Of a stretch of DNA of 64,000 nucleotides, positions 48,838-58,390 are shown piece after piece. The DNA comes from AP-15 sp963796155 (GTDB lineage: Bacteria > Pseudomonadota > Alphaproteobacteria > ATCC43930 > CGMCC-115725). The DNA lies in assembly GCA_963796155.1 (NCBI GenBank), contig CAWCKT010000016.1:62001-126000 (forward strand), written 5' to 3'. Under the pieces are notes generated by a model. The model was not told the DNA's origin and made no database searches. It saw nothing but the letters and a program-made list of their open reading frames with translations. How positions within the stretch are numbered: position 1 is the first letter of the stretch; the number at the start of each line of letters is the position of its first letter. The position numbers and the translations under genes are program-made.

Positions 48838-49981
48838 GTCGTATCCTCCCCGTTGATGCCTTGTGCCGCCTCCTGCTCGCAGGGCGCCGACCCCGCAAAA
48901 CATAACCGCCCGGGTGCGCCCGGTCACGAGGACGTTATCGCGGCAATGCCGGTCGGCTGCGGCAGCACGGCGACATCCCGGACCGCGGCCCACGCAGCGA
49001 CATGCTCCACTCGCCACGGCTCGCTGACCGCGGCCGCGACGTCTGATACCCCGAAAATCGCTCTGAGCCGCTAATCATCCGAGGAGAGCATACATGACCT
49101 CACCGACCCGCTCGTTATTCTCGCTCGCATGTCTTAAGCTTCATGGGTCGGGGTGATTAAGTGGCTATTAATCGCGTTTTATTCGTCGCGCCCCGACTGT
49201 TTCAGGTGGCCACGGCAAGCGGCGAGGCCGGTGCAGTTCCGGAAAAGCGTGCCAGCTCGGATAATGGGCTTAAAATCGGTCTGTGGGCCACTAGGGCTCG
49301 CAGTACAGCATTTGCTAAATCAACTGGGTGAGGGAACGCCACATATCGTGCGGAAACGATCGTCGGGCTAAATTCTCAAACTCGTCCGCGCCGAGCTGCA
49401 AAACAGCTGAAAACAGGGTCCCAGAGGCTCCTGGCGACCTGTGAGAAGACGGTGCTGAGGTTGGTGCCGGCTGTTCCCATGACGACGACTGCGGCAACCG
49501 CAATCAGCGCCGCGATCAGGCCGTATTCGACCGCTGTGACGCCGCTTCTGTCCCCGATCAGCCGGGAACGACCAAGCTCCTGACCACCTGCTCCTCAACC
49601 CGCCCTAGTAGAACTGACGAGAGACGCATCATATTCTTCATGTAAGAATTGGTCCGCCTATATACTGCGACAAATCTTAACGAATAAAGAAAATAGCATC
49701 GAGATTTCGATCATTCCTACCACGCTAGACAGCAGTATGCTTGGTCACGGTCTGAAAAATTATCACAGTTGAACGGCATCAATACCATTTTAGACTGTGG
49801 CCTGACACGAGACTTCCCCGCCGACAGCGACGCGGGTGCGGGATCGGCCACTCGGTCGCGGCACGACGACTTGGCGATCAGCCTAATGTCCCGCCTAAAT
49901 TCTTTGCTAACGACGCGCGCCTAAGCTTATCGACTGCCGCTCGGAATTGGTTCGGGCCATCCAACGGAAGTCGCAAGATCG
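48838..49981. other. Long intergenic stretch with pilin remnant and AT-rich segment
   Basis: Between the binding-protein gene and the GT87-type gene, 1,144 bases hold no intact gene of normal size. A 20-codon frame at 49094-49156 has an excellent GAGGAGAG site but no recognisable product. The Flp pilin remnant lies at 49376-49587 on the minus strand. The segment 49640-49800 is clearly more AT-rich than the rest of the window and may contain the pilin promoter. I see no tRNA, terminator or insertion sequence here. Confidence 0.6.
49376..49587 (-). pseudogene. Flp/Fap type IVb pilin, frameshifted
   Basis: Reading the minus strand, a frame ending at TGA 49376-49378 encodes DRSGVTAVEYGLIAALIAVAA, the hallmark of Flp pilins: processing site G/VTAVEY with Glu at +5 and Tyr at +6, then a hydrophobic helix. 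That frame has no start codon; a TGA lies 23 codons upstream. A GTG at 49587, preceded by GAGGAG, begins VRSLV in another frame, and one missing base near 49572-49578 would join the two into a 70-residue pilin. No Tad/Cpa assembly genes are nearby. It is a pseudogene or a sequencing error. Confidence 0.75.
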
Positions 49982-51205
49982 ATGGCGTCTACGCGCTTGT
50001 CCCTTTTACGCGTCCTGGACAACGCGTTGAACCGAGACCGCATCCTGGCGTATTGCGCGATCCTGCTTGCAGTCGAGCTTGGCGGCTTTTTATTTCTTGT
50101 CGCTGGAACACACGGCTGGATTGTCCCGCTCAGCGCGCCCGTGAGCACCGATTTTGTCAGCTTCTATGCCGCCGGAAGCCTGGCCGACACCGGCACGCCC
50201 GAATTAGCCTACGACCAGGCGGCGCACGATGCCGCGGAAGAGCGGGCGACCGCACCCGGCATCGAATATCGATTTTTTTATTATCCGCCGGTCTTCATGC
50301 TGCTTTGCGCGGCCCTCGCCCGCCTGCCCTATATTGTGGCCTTCCTGGTCTTCGAGGCGGTCACCCTCGTTCTTTTTCTGATCGTTGCGCGCGGCATCCT
50401 CGGCGAGCGCGGTTTTGGCGCGCTCGTCCCGGTGTTGGCGTTTCCCGCCGTGTTCTGGACGCTCGGCTTGGGGCAGAATGCATTTCTTACCGCGGCGTTG
50501 TTCGGGGCGGGGACGCTCCACATCGATCGTCGACCGATCACAGCCGGCCTGCTATTCGGGGCGCTGTGTTATAAGCCGCATTTCGGCCTGCTGGTGCCGC
50601 TGGCGCTCGCGGCCGGAGGCCACTGGCGGGCGCTCGCCGCCGGCTGTGCCTCGGTCACGGCACTTTTCCTGCTGTCGCTGCTGCTGTTCGGGTGGGAGAC
50701 GTGGAACGACTTTGTCACAGCCGCAGCCGCCTCACATGCCGTTTATGAATCCGGCCGCGTCTCGTTCGGGGGATTTGTCAGCCCATTCGGTGCTGTATTG
50801 GTACTCGGCGGGACCACGGTCACCGCCTATGCCGTGCAAGCGGGTGCGACGCTATCGGCCGCTCTACTGGTGGGCTTCGTCTGGCGCCGCGGCCCCTCCC
50901 TGCCGATCAGGGCGGCAACCCTCGCTGCGGCGACCCTGGTCGCGATCCCGGTCGTCCTGATCTATGATCTGATGCTGGCCGCGGTCGCAGCGGCTTGGCT
51001 GCTGCGCGCCCGTGGCGAAAGGGCGCTCCCGGCGTGGGGAAAGGCGGCGCTGGCAGGATCATTCCTGCTGGTCCTGGATCCGCGGGATATCGCCGTGGCT
51101 TGGCAGCTTCCGGTCGCGCCGATCGTCGCCTTGACCCTCCTCGTACTCGTCGTCGCCCAGGTATTCCGCAGCGAGGCTCGCTCCGCGCGTTTTGTCGCAG
51201 CATAA
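49982..51205 (+). CDS. Multi-pass membrane protein, GT87/DUF2029-like
   Basis: 407 residues, about ten membrane segments. The family pattern is DFVSFYAAGSLADTG in the first periplasmic loop, with the acidic residue typical of GT-C mannosyltransferases, then YRFFYYPPVFMLLCAALARLP and LLFGALCYKPHFGLLVPLALA. GT87 enzymes use polyprenyl-phosphate mannose in actinobacteria; the specificity of proteobacterial members is unknown. It is a single gene, tail to tail with ispG (19-base gap). Confidence 0.85.
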   Translation: MASTRLSLLRVLDNALNRDRILAYCAILLAVELGGFLFLVAGTHGWIVPLSAPVSTDFVSFYAAGSLADTGTPELAYDQAAHDAAEERATAPGIEYRFFYYPPVFMLLCAALARLPYIVAFLVFEAVTLVLFLIVARGILGERGFGALVPVLAFPAVFWTLGLGQNAFLTAALFGAGTLHIDRRPITAGLLFGALCYKPHFGLLVPLALAAGGHWRALAAGCASVTALFLLSLLLFGWETWNDFVTAAAASHAVYESGRVSFGGFVSPFGAVLVLGGTTVTAYAVQAGATLSAALLVGFVWRRGPSLPIRAATLAAATLVAIPVVLIYDLMLAAVAAAWLLRARGERALPAWGKAALAGSFLLVLDPRDIAVAWQLPVAPIVALTLLVLVVAQVFRSEARSARFVAA

Positions 51206-51224
51206 ACCGCCGGGCGATGTTCGG

Positions 51225-52367
51225 CTAAGTCGCCAACTCCAGCGCCGGCGCGGCCGGGGCGTGCCGTGCGGCTTCGATTTCGGCCGCCTTCTTCTCGACC
51301 AGCTCGACGAGATGGTCGACGATGTCGGCGTTCTTCAGGCGGTGGTCGGTCAGGCCGTTGATGTAGACCTGATGGGTGCCGTTGCCGCCGCCGGTAAAGC
51401 CGATATCGGTTTCGCGCGCCTCGCCCGGGCCGTTGACGACGCAGCCGATCACCGACACCGTCATCGGCGTCGTGATGTGCGCGAGCCGCTCCTCGAGCCG
51501 TTCCACGGTCTTGATTACCTCGAACTGCTGGCGGGCGCAGGACGGGCACGAGATCACGGTGACCCCGCGGCGCCGCAGGTTTAGCGATTTCAGCATTTCG
51601 AAGCCGACTTTGACCTCCTCGACCGGGTCGGCGGAAAGCGAAATCCGGATCGTGTCGCCGATGCCGGACCACAGCAGCATGCCGAGCCCGATCGCGGACT
51701 TGACCGTGCCGCTGCGCAGACCGCCGGCCTCGGTGATCCCGAGATGGAGCGGGTAGTCGCAGGCTTCGGCGAGCTGCTGATAGGCGGCGACGGCAAGAAA
51801 CACATCGGACGCCTTGCACGAGATCTTGAACTCGAAGAAATCGTTGTCCTCAAGGATCTTGGCGTGATTGAGCGCGCTCTCGACCATAGCTTCGGGGCAA
51901 GGTTCGCCATAGCGCTCGAGGAGATCACGCTCGAGCGAGCCGGCATTGACGCCGATCCGCATCGAACATCCGTGATCCTTTGCCGCCTTGATCACCTCCC
52001 GAACGCGGCCGGACGAGCCGATATTGCCGGGATTGATCCGCAGGCATGCAGCACCGCTCTCGGCCGCCTCGATCGCCCGTTTGTAATGGAAGTGGATGTC
52101 GGCGACGATCGGCACCGTCACCTGCCGTACGATGTCCCGCAACGCCAGCGCCAATTCCTGGTCGGGGCAGGAAACCCTAACGATGTCCGCACCGGCGGCC
52201 TCGAGCGCTCGGACCTGCGCGACCGTGGCCTCGACATCGCTCGTCACGGTGTTGGTCATCGATTGCACCGTGATCGGCGCATCGCCGCCAACCGGCACCT
52301 TGCCGACATGGATCTTGCGGCATTGACGGCGGTGGATATCGCGATAAGGCCTGACGCTCATCGTCAA
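51225..52367 (-). CDS. ispG: 4-hydroxy-3-methylbut-2-enyl-diphosphate synthase
   Basis: 380 residues. N-terminal TIM barrel: VPVGGDAPITVQSMTNTVTSD, VRVSCPDQELALAL, IVADIHFHYKRAIEAAE and LRINPGNIGSSGRV. The C-terminal iron-sulfur part has cysteines in ISCPSCARQQFEV and SVIGCVVNGPGEARETDIG. It converts MEcPP to HMBPP in the MEP isoprenoid pathway using reduced flavodoxin or ferredoxin. It is downstream of the RodZ-like gene on the same strand, a frequent order in proteobacteria. Confidence 0.97.
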   Translation of the reverse strand: MTMSVRPYRDIHRRQCRKIHVGKVPVGGDAPITVQSMTNTVTSDVEATVAQVRALEAAGADIVRVSCPDQELALALRDIVRQVTVPIVADIHFHYKRAIEAAESGAACLRINPGNIGSSGRVREVIKAAKDHGCSMRIGVNAGSLERDLLERYGEPCPEAMVESALNHAKILEDNDFFEFKISCKASDVFLAVAAYQQLAEACDYPLHLGITEAGGLRSGTVKSAIGLGMLLWSGIGDTIRISLSADPVEEVKVGFEMLKSLNLRRRGVTVISCPSCARQQFEVIKTVERLEERLAHITTPMTVSVIGCVVNGPGEARETDIGFTGGGNGTHQVYINGLTDHRLKNADIVDHLVELVEKKAAEIEAARHAPAAPALELAT

Positions 52368-52437
52368 ATCTCGCGCAGCTGACAGGATGTGAACGCCTTA
52401 TAGACGGATTTGTCGTCGGACGACAACGCGGCCGGGT

Positions 52438-53490
52438 TCAGCCGCCGGCGGCGGTCCCCGAGATCAGTACTTGCGGATCGAGCGGGACGTTGCGGACCGC
52501 ACCGGTCGGGCCGATCGACGGAGCGGGCTTGCCATCGACCGAGATCTCGAGACCGCCGGCATTGCCCGTGCGCATCGATACTCCGGACCGGTCAGGCACA
52601 CGGTAGCTCTCGCCTGGTTTCAGCACATGCGTGAAAAGCGGAGACTGGTCGGTGTCGCGTATCTGGATCCAGCTGTCGGCAGTTGCCCGGATGACGATGC
52701 GCGCCGGTCCGTCGACGTCCCCATAAGCGTGTGGCCCACCGCTGCGGGGTTCTGACGGCTGGGCGACCGGGACCGGGGCGGCAGCCGCGGGCTGCGCCAA
52801 TGCCGCTGCCGATGGAGGAGGAACCTGCGGCGGGAGTGTGACCACCGAAACCGTAGGCGAATCCCCGGTCGAACTAGGTTCGGAGCTGGTCCGAGCGGAT
52901 GGCGGGGATACGGCGCCGGCTGGCGCGGCGAGCGGGGCTTCGCCCGGGGCCTCTGCGATTGGCTGGCTGGTGGGCTCGGCTGTGCGCTGCTCGTGAGGCA
53001 ACGGCAAAAACCCGCTCGGTACTTCGGCAACTCGTTCCGGACGCGAGCGCTCGTTGGTCGACAGGTAGTACCATGTGCCGTATCCGCAAAGCGCCAAAAT
53101 CAGCGCCACCAGGAGCATCGCCCCGCCGGGAATGCTGCGCTCACCGAGCGGCATCGGAAAAGCGAGATCCGGCTTGGTATCGAGCCCTGAGGACTCCGCC
53201 TTAAAGCGCCGCAGGATCTCGTTACCATCGAGCCTGAGGTGATCGCTATAGGCGCGCGCGAAGCCGATTGCGTAGGTCGGGCCGGGAAGCAGGTCCGGAC
53301 GTCCGGCCTCTAGCGCCGCGAGGTAATCGGGCTTTATCCTGAGCGCGGCCCCAACCTCGTCCAGATCGAGTCCGAGTGCTTCCCGCCGCAGCCGCAGCGC
53401 ATCGCCCGCGGATCGCGGAAATGGCGACAGCGGTTCGCCGTCGGGGGGATCCTCCACAAAGGGGGTCGTGAGACGTCGGAACAACGCCAT
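52438..53490 (-). CDS. RodZ-like protein: cytoplasmic HTH, one membrane helix, C-terminal DUF4115 domain
   Basis: 350 residues. HTH of the Xre type at about 28-95: AGDALRLRREALGLDLDEVG, KPDYLAALEAGRPDLLPGPTY, GFARAYSDHLRLDG. One membrane helix at about 121-141 (GGAMLLVALILALCGYGTWYY). A long Pro/Ala/Ser-rich periplasmic linker follows, then a compact beta domain (RIVIRATADSWIQIRDTDQ, VLKPGESYRVPDRSGVSM). RodZ links MreB to the cell wall machinery. Domain order and the neighbouring ispG gene support the call; MreB contact residues were not checked. Confidence 0.88.
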   Translation of the reverse strand: MALFRRLTTPFVEDPPDGEPLSPFPRSAGDALRLRREALGLDLDEVGAALRIKPDYLAALEAGRPDLLPGPTYAIGFARAYSDHLRLDGNEILRRFKAESSGLDTKPDLAFPMPLGERSIPGGAMLLVALILALCGYGTWYYLSTNERSRPERVAEVPSGFLPLPHEQRTAEPTSQPIAEAPGEAPLAAPAGAVSPPSARTSSEPSSTGDSPTVSVVTLPPQVPPPSAAALAQPAAAAPVPVAQPSEPRSGGPHAYGDVDGPARIVIRATADSWIQIRDTDQSPLFTHVLKPGESYRVPDRSGVSMRTGNAGGLEISVDGKPAPSIGPTGAVRNVPLDPQVLISGTAAGG

Positions 53491-53585
53491 GTGATGATCT
53501 CGCTACGCGCCATTTTAACCAACGACGCCAGCCACTGTCCAACCTCGCGGCGCTGAGCGGGACGACAAGCCGCGGGGTCGGGCGC

Positions 53586-55859
53586 TCACAAGACGATGTT
53601 GTGGTCCCGTGCGTAGGCTTCGAGCTTGGGTCTGAGCGAATGATCCGGCCTGCCCCTGATCTCGTCGAGGTAAGCGGCGACCGCGGTCGCATCAAGGCTG
53701 CGGATCATCGTCTTGACCGGGCCGATTGCGCTCGCCGCCATCGACAATGTCCGGAAGCCGAGCGCTATCAGCGCCATCGCCTCAATCGGGTTGCCCGCCA
53801 TCTCGCCGCACATGCTGAGCGGCACGCCGGCATCGCGGGTCTGCGCGATGACCTCGCGGAAGAGAGCCAGCATCGGCATGGAAAGGGGGTCGTAACGCTC
53901 GGCCAAACGCGGATTGCCCCGATCGCAGGCAAAGAGAAACTGCATCAGATCATTGGTCCCGATCGACAGAAAGTCGATCCGCTCGCACAGCGCGGGCACC
54001 TGCCACAACAGCGCCGGCACTTCGAGCATTACCCCGATCCGGATCGGTTCAGGCAGCACTCTCCTTTCTTTTGCGGCGAGCCCGAGTTCCATGTCGAGAA
54101 TCGCGCGTGCCCGCTCGAGCTCGGCAATCTCGGCAATCATCGGAAACTTGACGAAAAGTGGCTGCGCCTCCGCCGCGTGGATCAGTGCGCGCAGCTGCTG
54201 TCGCAGCATGGCCGGGCGGTCGAGCCCGATGCGAATCGCTCGCCAGCCCATCGCCGGGTTGTCTTCTGCCGCGTGGGGCAGATAGGGCAGCACCTTGTCG
54301 CCGCCGATGTCGAGGGTTCGGAAGACGACCGGACGGTCCCCGGCCTGCTCTAAGACGCTCCGATAGAACTCGGTCTGCTCCTCAACTCCGGGAAAGCTGT
54401 CCCGCACCATGAACGGAATCTCGGTGCGAAAGAGACCGATCCCTTCAGCACCGGTTGCCCGGAGTTGGGGCATGTCGATCAGGAGGCCCGCATTGAGCAG
54501 AAGCTTGATTTCAATCCCATCGCGAGTGACCGGTGCTGCCGAGCGCAAGGTGTCGTAAAAAGCACGCCGGCGCGACCGAGCCTCGACCGTTGCGCCCACC
54601 GATTGGCGGACGTGATCGCTCGGCCGGATCAGAACCTGGGCGTGATCGCCGTCGACAACGACGATGTCGCCCGTTTCGATCCGGCTAGTCGCATCGTCGA
54701 CCCGCCCAACGACGGGGATGTCCAAGGCCCGGGCGACGATGGCGACATGCGCGGTCGGCGACCCCTCTTCGAGCACGAGCCCCATGATCCGCCGTCGCGC
54801 GTAATCCATCAGTTCGGCCGGTCCCATCGCGCGGGCGACCAGAATGAATTCGGGCGGCAGCTCGGCCCGGGCCGCGCCCGGCGGATCTCCGGAAAGATGG
54901 TGCTGGAGGCGGTTCGCAAGATCCTCGAGGTCGTGGAGGCGCTCGCGTAGATAGGGATCGCTGGCCTGCATCATCCGCGTGCGGGTGTCTTCGCGGACTT
55001 TCTGCACGGCTGCCTCGGCGGTCAGGCCGCTGCGGATGGCATCGGCGATGCGGGCGACCCAGCCACGATCGGCGGCGAACATGCGATAGCTCTCCAGCAC
55101 GTCGTGATGCTCGCCGATACCGAGGCCGCGGCTCGTGGCCACCAGCTCGTCGATCGCCTCGCGCATCGCGGCAACGGCATGGCGCAGGCGCCGGAGCTCG
55201 GCGGAGACATCCTCGGCGACAACCTGGCGGATCAGGATCTTCGGTTCGTGCAGCACGGCCGGTCCCATCGCCAGCCCGGCGTTGAGCCGGACTCCAGCAA
55301 GCCGAACCGGGAGCAGGCCTCCGCCCCGACTGGTGGCGATTTCCAAAGGGTTGACGAGATCGCCCCGCGCCGCGAGCTCGGCGACGACCATCGCTATCGT
55401 CTGCAATACTTCGATCTCATCCTCGGTATAATGGCGCAACGAGCGGTTTTGGACGACCAGCACGCCGAGCACCCGGCCGCCGCGGAGGATCGGAACGCCC
55501 ATCAGCGAGTGGTAGATCTCTTCTCCGGTTTCCGGCCGATAGGCGAAATCGGGGTGGGATTGCGCGTCGGCGAGGGCGAGCGGGCGCGCGGTTGCCGCGA
55601 TCACCCCGACAAGGCCCTCGCCGACGCGCAGCCTCGTCCGATGAACGGCCTCCGGCCGCAGACCCTGGGTAGCGAAAAGCTCGAGGACCTCGCCGGCACG
55701 CATGACGTAGGCCGAGCAGACTTCGGCCACCATCTCGGCAGCGATGATCCGGACGATCCGGTCGAGGCGCTCCTGCGCTGTGCCGGAACCCGCCATGATG
55801 TCGCGAAGGCGGCGCAGGAGGCGGCGGGTTCCACTAACAGTCCCTGCAGCCTCTGTCAT
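53586..55859 (-). CDS. ptsP: PEP-protein phosphotransferase of the nitrogen PTS (EI-Ntr)
   Basis: 757 residues, the usual EI-Ntr length. Residues 1-170 form a GAF sensor domain (VCSAYVMRAGEVLELFATQGL, SLMGVPILRGGRVLGVLVVQ). The EI part follows, with the phosphorylated histidine H371 in EEGSPTAHVAIVARALDIPVVG and the PEP-binding barrel (GIGLFRTEIPFM, FRTLDIGGDKVLPY, GVMLEVPALLWQ, SIGTNDLMQFLFACDRGN). It phosphorylates NPr, which then signals nitrogen and potassium status. Its ATG overlaps the stop of the upstream nitronate monooxygenase gene. Confidence 0.96.
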   Translation of the reverse strand: MTEAAGTVSGTRRLLRRLRDIMAGSGTAQERLDRIVRIIAAEMVAEVCSAYVMRAGEVLELFATQGLRPEAVHRTRLRVGEGLVGVIAATARPLALADAQSHPDFAYRPETGEEIYHSLMGVPILRGGRVLGVLVVQNRSLRHYTEDEIEVLQTIAMVVAELAARGDLVNPLEIATSRGGGLLPVRLAGVRLNAGLAMGPAVLHEPKILIRQVVAEDVSAELRRLRHAVAAMREAIDELVATSRGLGIGEHHDVLESYRMFAADRGWVARIADAIRSGLTAEAAVQKVREDTRTRMMQASDPYLRERLHDLEDLANRLQHHLSGDPPGAARAELPPEFILVARAMGPAELMDYARRRIMGLVLEEGSPTAHVAIVARALDIPVVGRVDDATSRIETGDIVVVDGDHAQVLIRPSDHVRQSVGATVEARSRRRAFYDTLRSAAPVTRDGIEIKLLLNAGLLIDMPQLRATGAEGIGLFRTEIPFMVRDSFPGVEEQTEFYRSVLEQAGDRPVVFRTLDIGGDKVLPYLPHAAEDNPAMGWRAIRIGLDRPAMLRQQLRALIHAAEAQPLFVKFPMIAEIAELERARAILDMELGLAAKERRVLPEPIRIGVMLEVPALLWQVPALCERIDFLSIGTNDLMQFLFACDRGNPRLAERYDPLSMPMLALFREVIAQTRDAGVPLSMCGEMAGNPIEAMALIALGFRTLSMAASAIGPVKTMIRSLDATAVAAYLDEIRGRPDHSLRPKLEAYARDHNIVL

Positions 55860-57007
55860 CCTCGCGCGTGCTGCCTCCTCAGCAGGGCCGGCTCGGGCGC
55901 AAGCGACCGGTCGGAGTGCGCCCCGTCACGGGCGGCCAGGGCGGCGAGGGCTTGGCCGACAAGATCATCGAGGATCTCAGCGACGCTCTGCTCTCGCGTC
56001 ACCAAGCCTACGCTCTGGCCCGCCATCAACGAGCCCGCTTCGACATCGCCGTCGATTACCGCGCGCCGGAGCGCGCCGGCCCAGAAGTGCTCGATCTCGA
56101 GCTGGGCCGCCTTTTGCGACAGTTCGCCTCGTGCGCATCGATCAATGACCCGGCGCTGCACGGCGACGAAACGCTCGGTTGCCGGATTGGCCAGCGCGCG
56201 AACCGGGACCACCGGAAAACGCGGATCGAGCTGGACCGAAGCGACGGCGTCGCGCGCCGCAGCGCGGATGAAAGCCTGCTTAAAGCGCGGGTGGGCGATC
56301 AATTCGTAGGCGCAGACGAAGCGGGTGCCGAGCTGGACACCGGACGCCCCCATCTCGAGATAAGCGAGCATCGCCTCGCCCCGCCCGATCCCACCCGCGA
56401 CAAAGACCGGAACACACTCAACATTCGGCAGAATCTCCTGGGCTAATACCCCGGTCGAAACCGGTCCGATGTGCCCGCCGGCTTCGTTGCCTTCGATGAT
56501 GATCGCATCGACGCCCATTCGGACGAGCTTGCGCGCATACCCGAGCGCCGGTGCGAAGCAGAAGACACGTGCTCCACCGCGCTTGATTCGGTTCACCGCG
56601 GCAATGGTCGCGAGCCCTCCAGCCAGCACCACATGGCCCACGCGATGGGCGAGGCAGACATCGATCAGCTCGAAAAGCTGAGGGTGCAGAGTGATCACGT
56701 TGACGCCAAACGGGCGTGTCGTCATCGCCTGGGTCGCGCAGATCTCCGTCGCAAGCAGCTCCGGCGACATGGATCCCGAAGCAATTACCCCAAAACCGCC
56801 GGCATTGGAGATCGCGGCGACCAGGTTGCGCTCCGATACCCAAGTCATGGCGCCGCCCATGATCGCGAGGTCGCAACCGAGGATATCTCTGCCGCGCGCC
56901 CACAACCGATCGAGATCGGCATAGCCGCGCTCGCGTTCGGCGTCCCCTCCGCTCACTGCGCACTCTCTGCAGTCTGAAGAATCTGCTGCGCCGATCCCTT
57001 CGGTCAT
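55856..57007 (-). CDS. Nitronate monooxygenase-like flavoprotein
   Basis: 383 residues. FMN barrel signatures: LAIMGGAMTWVSERNLVAAIS, NAGGFGVIASGSM, RPFGVNVITLHPQ, GVDAIIIEGNEAGGHIGP (conserved His region) and VPVFVAGGIGRGEAMLAYLEMGASGVQLGTRF (part). These match the nitropropane dioxygenase/enoyl-reductase II family; members oxidise nitronates or reduce enoyl thioesters, so the true reaction is uncertain. The first 40 residues are poorly conserved and a later start is possible. It has ATGA overlaps with lysC before it and ptsP after it, forming a three-gene coupled operon. Confidence 0.85.
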   Translation of the reverse strand: MTEGIGAADSSDCRECAVSGGDAERERGYADLDRLWARGRDILGCDLAIMGGAMTWVSERNLVAAISNAGGFGVIASGSMSPELLATEICATQAMTTRPFGVNVITLHPQLFELIDVCLAHRVGHVVLAGGLATIAAVNRIKRGGARVFCFAPALGYARKLVRMGVDAIIIEGNEAGGHIGPVSTGVLAQEILPNVECVPVFVAGGIGRGEAMLAYLEMGASGVQLGTRFVCAYELIAHPRFKQAFIRAAARDAVASVQLDPRFPVVPVRALANPATERFVAVQRRVIDRCARGELSQKAAQLEIEHFWAGALRRAVIDGDVEAGSLMAGQSVGLVTREQSVAEILDDLVGQALAALAARDGAHSDRSLAPEPALLRRQHARG

Positions 57008-58227
57008 TCGGTCGCGTCGAGCCCGTAGGCGGTGTGCAACGCCCGCACGGCAAGCTCGGTGTATTCGGCCGCAATCAGGACGCTGACCTTGATCTCCGAT
57101 GTCGAGATGACCTGAATGTTGATCCCTTTGTCGGCCAGGGTCTGAAACATCTTTTTAGCCACACCAGCGTGGCTGCGCATGCCGACCCCGATCACCGAGA
57201 TCTTGACCACGTTCGAATCCGGTTTGAGCGCGGCGTAACCAAGCAACGGCCGGCTCGCTTCCAGCACAGCGACGGCGCGGTCGAGATCCGCTCGCGCTAC
57301 GGTAAAGGTGAGATCGGCGGTATTCCCATCATCCGAGGCGCTTTGCACGATCATATCGACGTTGATGGCGCTGTCCGCGAGCGGGCCGAAGATGGCCGCT
57401 GCTACGCCCGGCCGGTCCGCCACCTTCTGCACGGTGATCTTGGCTTCGTCACGGCTGTAGGCGATGCCGCTTACGACCTGATGTTCCACGATCTCGTCTT
57501 CATCAACCAAAAGGGTTCCAGGAGCATCAGTAAAGCTCGACCGAACGTGTACGCGCACTCGATGGTTCATCGCCAGCTCGACCGAGCGCGTCTCCAGCAC
57601 CTTGGCGCCCTGCGATGCCATCTCAAGCATCTCTTCATAGGTGATTCTACCGAGCTTGCGAGCATTCGCAACGATGCGTGGATCGCTGGTATAGACCCCG
57701 TCGACATCCGTGAAGATGTCACAGCGATCCGCTTCGAGCGCTGCTGCGAGCGCTACGGCGGAGGTATCGGAGCCGCCGCGGCCGAGTGTGGTGATGCGCC
57801 CGCGAGGGCCGATACCCTGAAACCCCGCCACGACCGCAATTTGACCCCGGCCCAAGCGATGTCGGAGCTCGGTGACGTCGATCGCTGCGATGCGAGCCTT
57901 GCCGTGCATGCCGTCGGTATGGAGCGGGATCTGCCAGCCGAGCCAGGAGCGCGCATCCATTCCGAGGTCCTGCAGAGCGAGCGCGAGCAGACCGGCGGTT
58001 ACCTGCTCTCCCGATGAGACGACCACGTCGTACTCGCGCGCGTCATGCACGCTGCTCGTCTGGCGCGTCCAGTCGACGAGCTGGTTTGTCACCCCCGCCA
58101 TCGCCGAGACGACGACGGCAACCTCGCTTCCGGCGTCGACTTCGCGTCTGACGCGCCGGGCGACATTCTTGATGTGATCGACATCGGCGAGCGAGGTGCC
58201 GCCGAACTTCTGAACAATGCGACTCAT
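57004..58227 (-). CDS. lysC: Aspartate kinase
   Basis: 407 residues from ATG 58227 (MSRIVQKFGGTSLADVDHIKN), the standard start; 14 further codons upstream are not needed. Catalytic domain: KFGGTS, DVVVSSGEQVTAGLLALAL, GRGGSDTSAVALAAALEADRC and DVDGVYTSDPRIV. Two ACT domains at the C-terminus (ITVQKVADRPGVAAAIFGPL, ISVIGVGMRSHAGVAKKMFQTL) sense lysine and threonine. First step of the lysine/threonine/methionine pathway. It is divergent from ubiG. Confidence 0.97.
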   Translation of the reverse strand: MSRIVQKFGGTSLADVDHIKNVARRVRREVDAGSEVAVVVSAMAGVTNQLVDWTRQTSSVHDAREYDVVVSSGEQVTAGLLALALQDLGMDARSWLGWQIPLHTDGMHGKARIAAIDVTELRHRLGRGQIAVVAGFQGIGPRGRITTLGRGGSDTSAVALAAALEADRCDIFTDVDGVYTSDPRIVANARKLGRITYEEMLEMASQGAKVLETRSVELAMNHRVRVHVRSSFTDAPGTLLVDEDEIVEHQVVSGIAYSRDEAKITVQKVADRPGVAAAIFGPLADSAINVDMIVQSASDDGNTADLTFTVARADLDRAVAVLEASRPLLGYAALKPDSNVVKISVIGVGMRSHAGVAKKMFQTLADKGINIQVISTSEIKVSVLIAAEYTELAVRALHTAYGLDATE

Positions 58228-58390
58228 GCCCGTCTCGAGAGACCGTCCGGGCGGCGGCGGCGCGCGCAACGCCGCTCGCCGCGGTTGCCCCGGCTATGCC
58301 TATATTGCCGCTTCGAAGGCACCACCACATACTCTTTTCCCGGCGCCAAGTTCCATCAGGTCGGGCCTGCTAACGATAAGGATCGGAAGC

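Noticed and set aside
49094..49156. A 20-codon frame with a strong ribosome site
   Set aside because: Product unrecognised and very short; mentioned only within the intergenic description.
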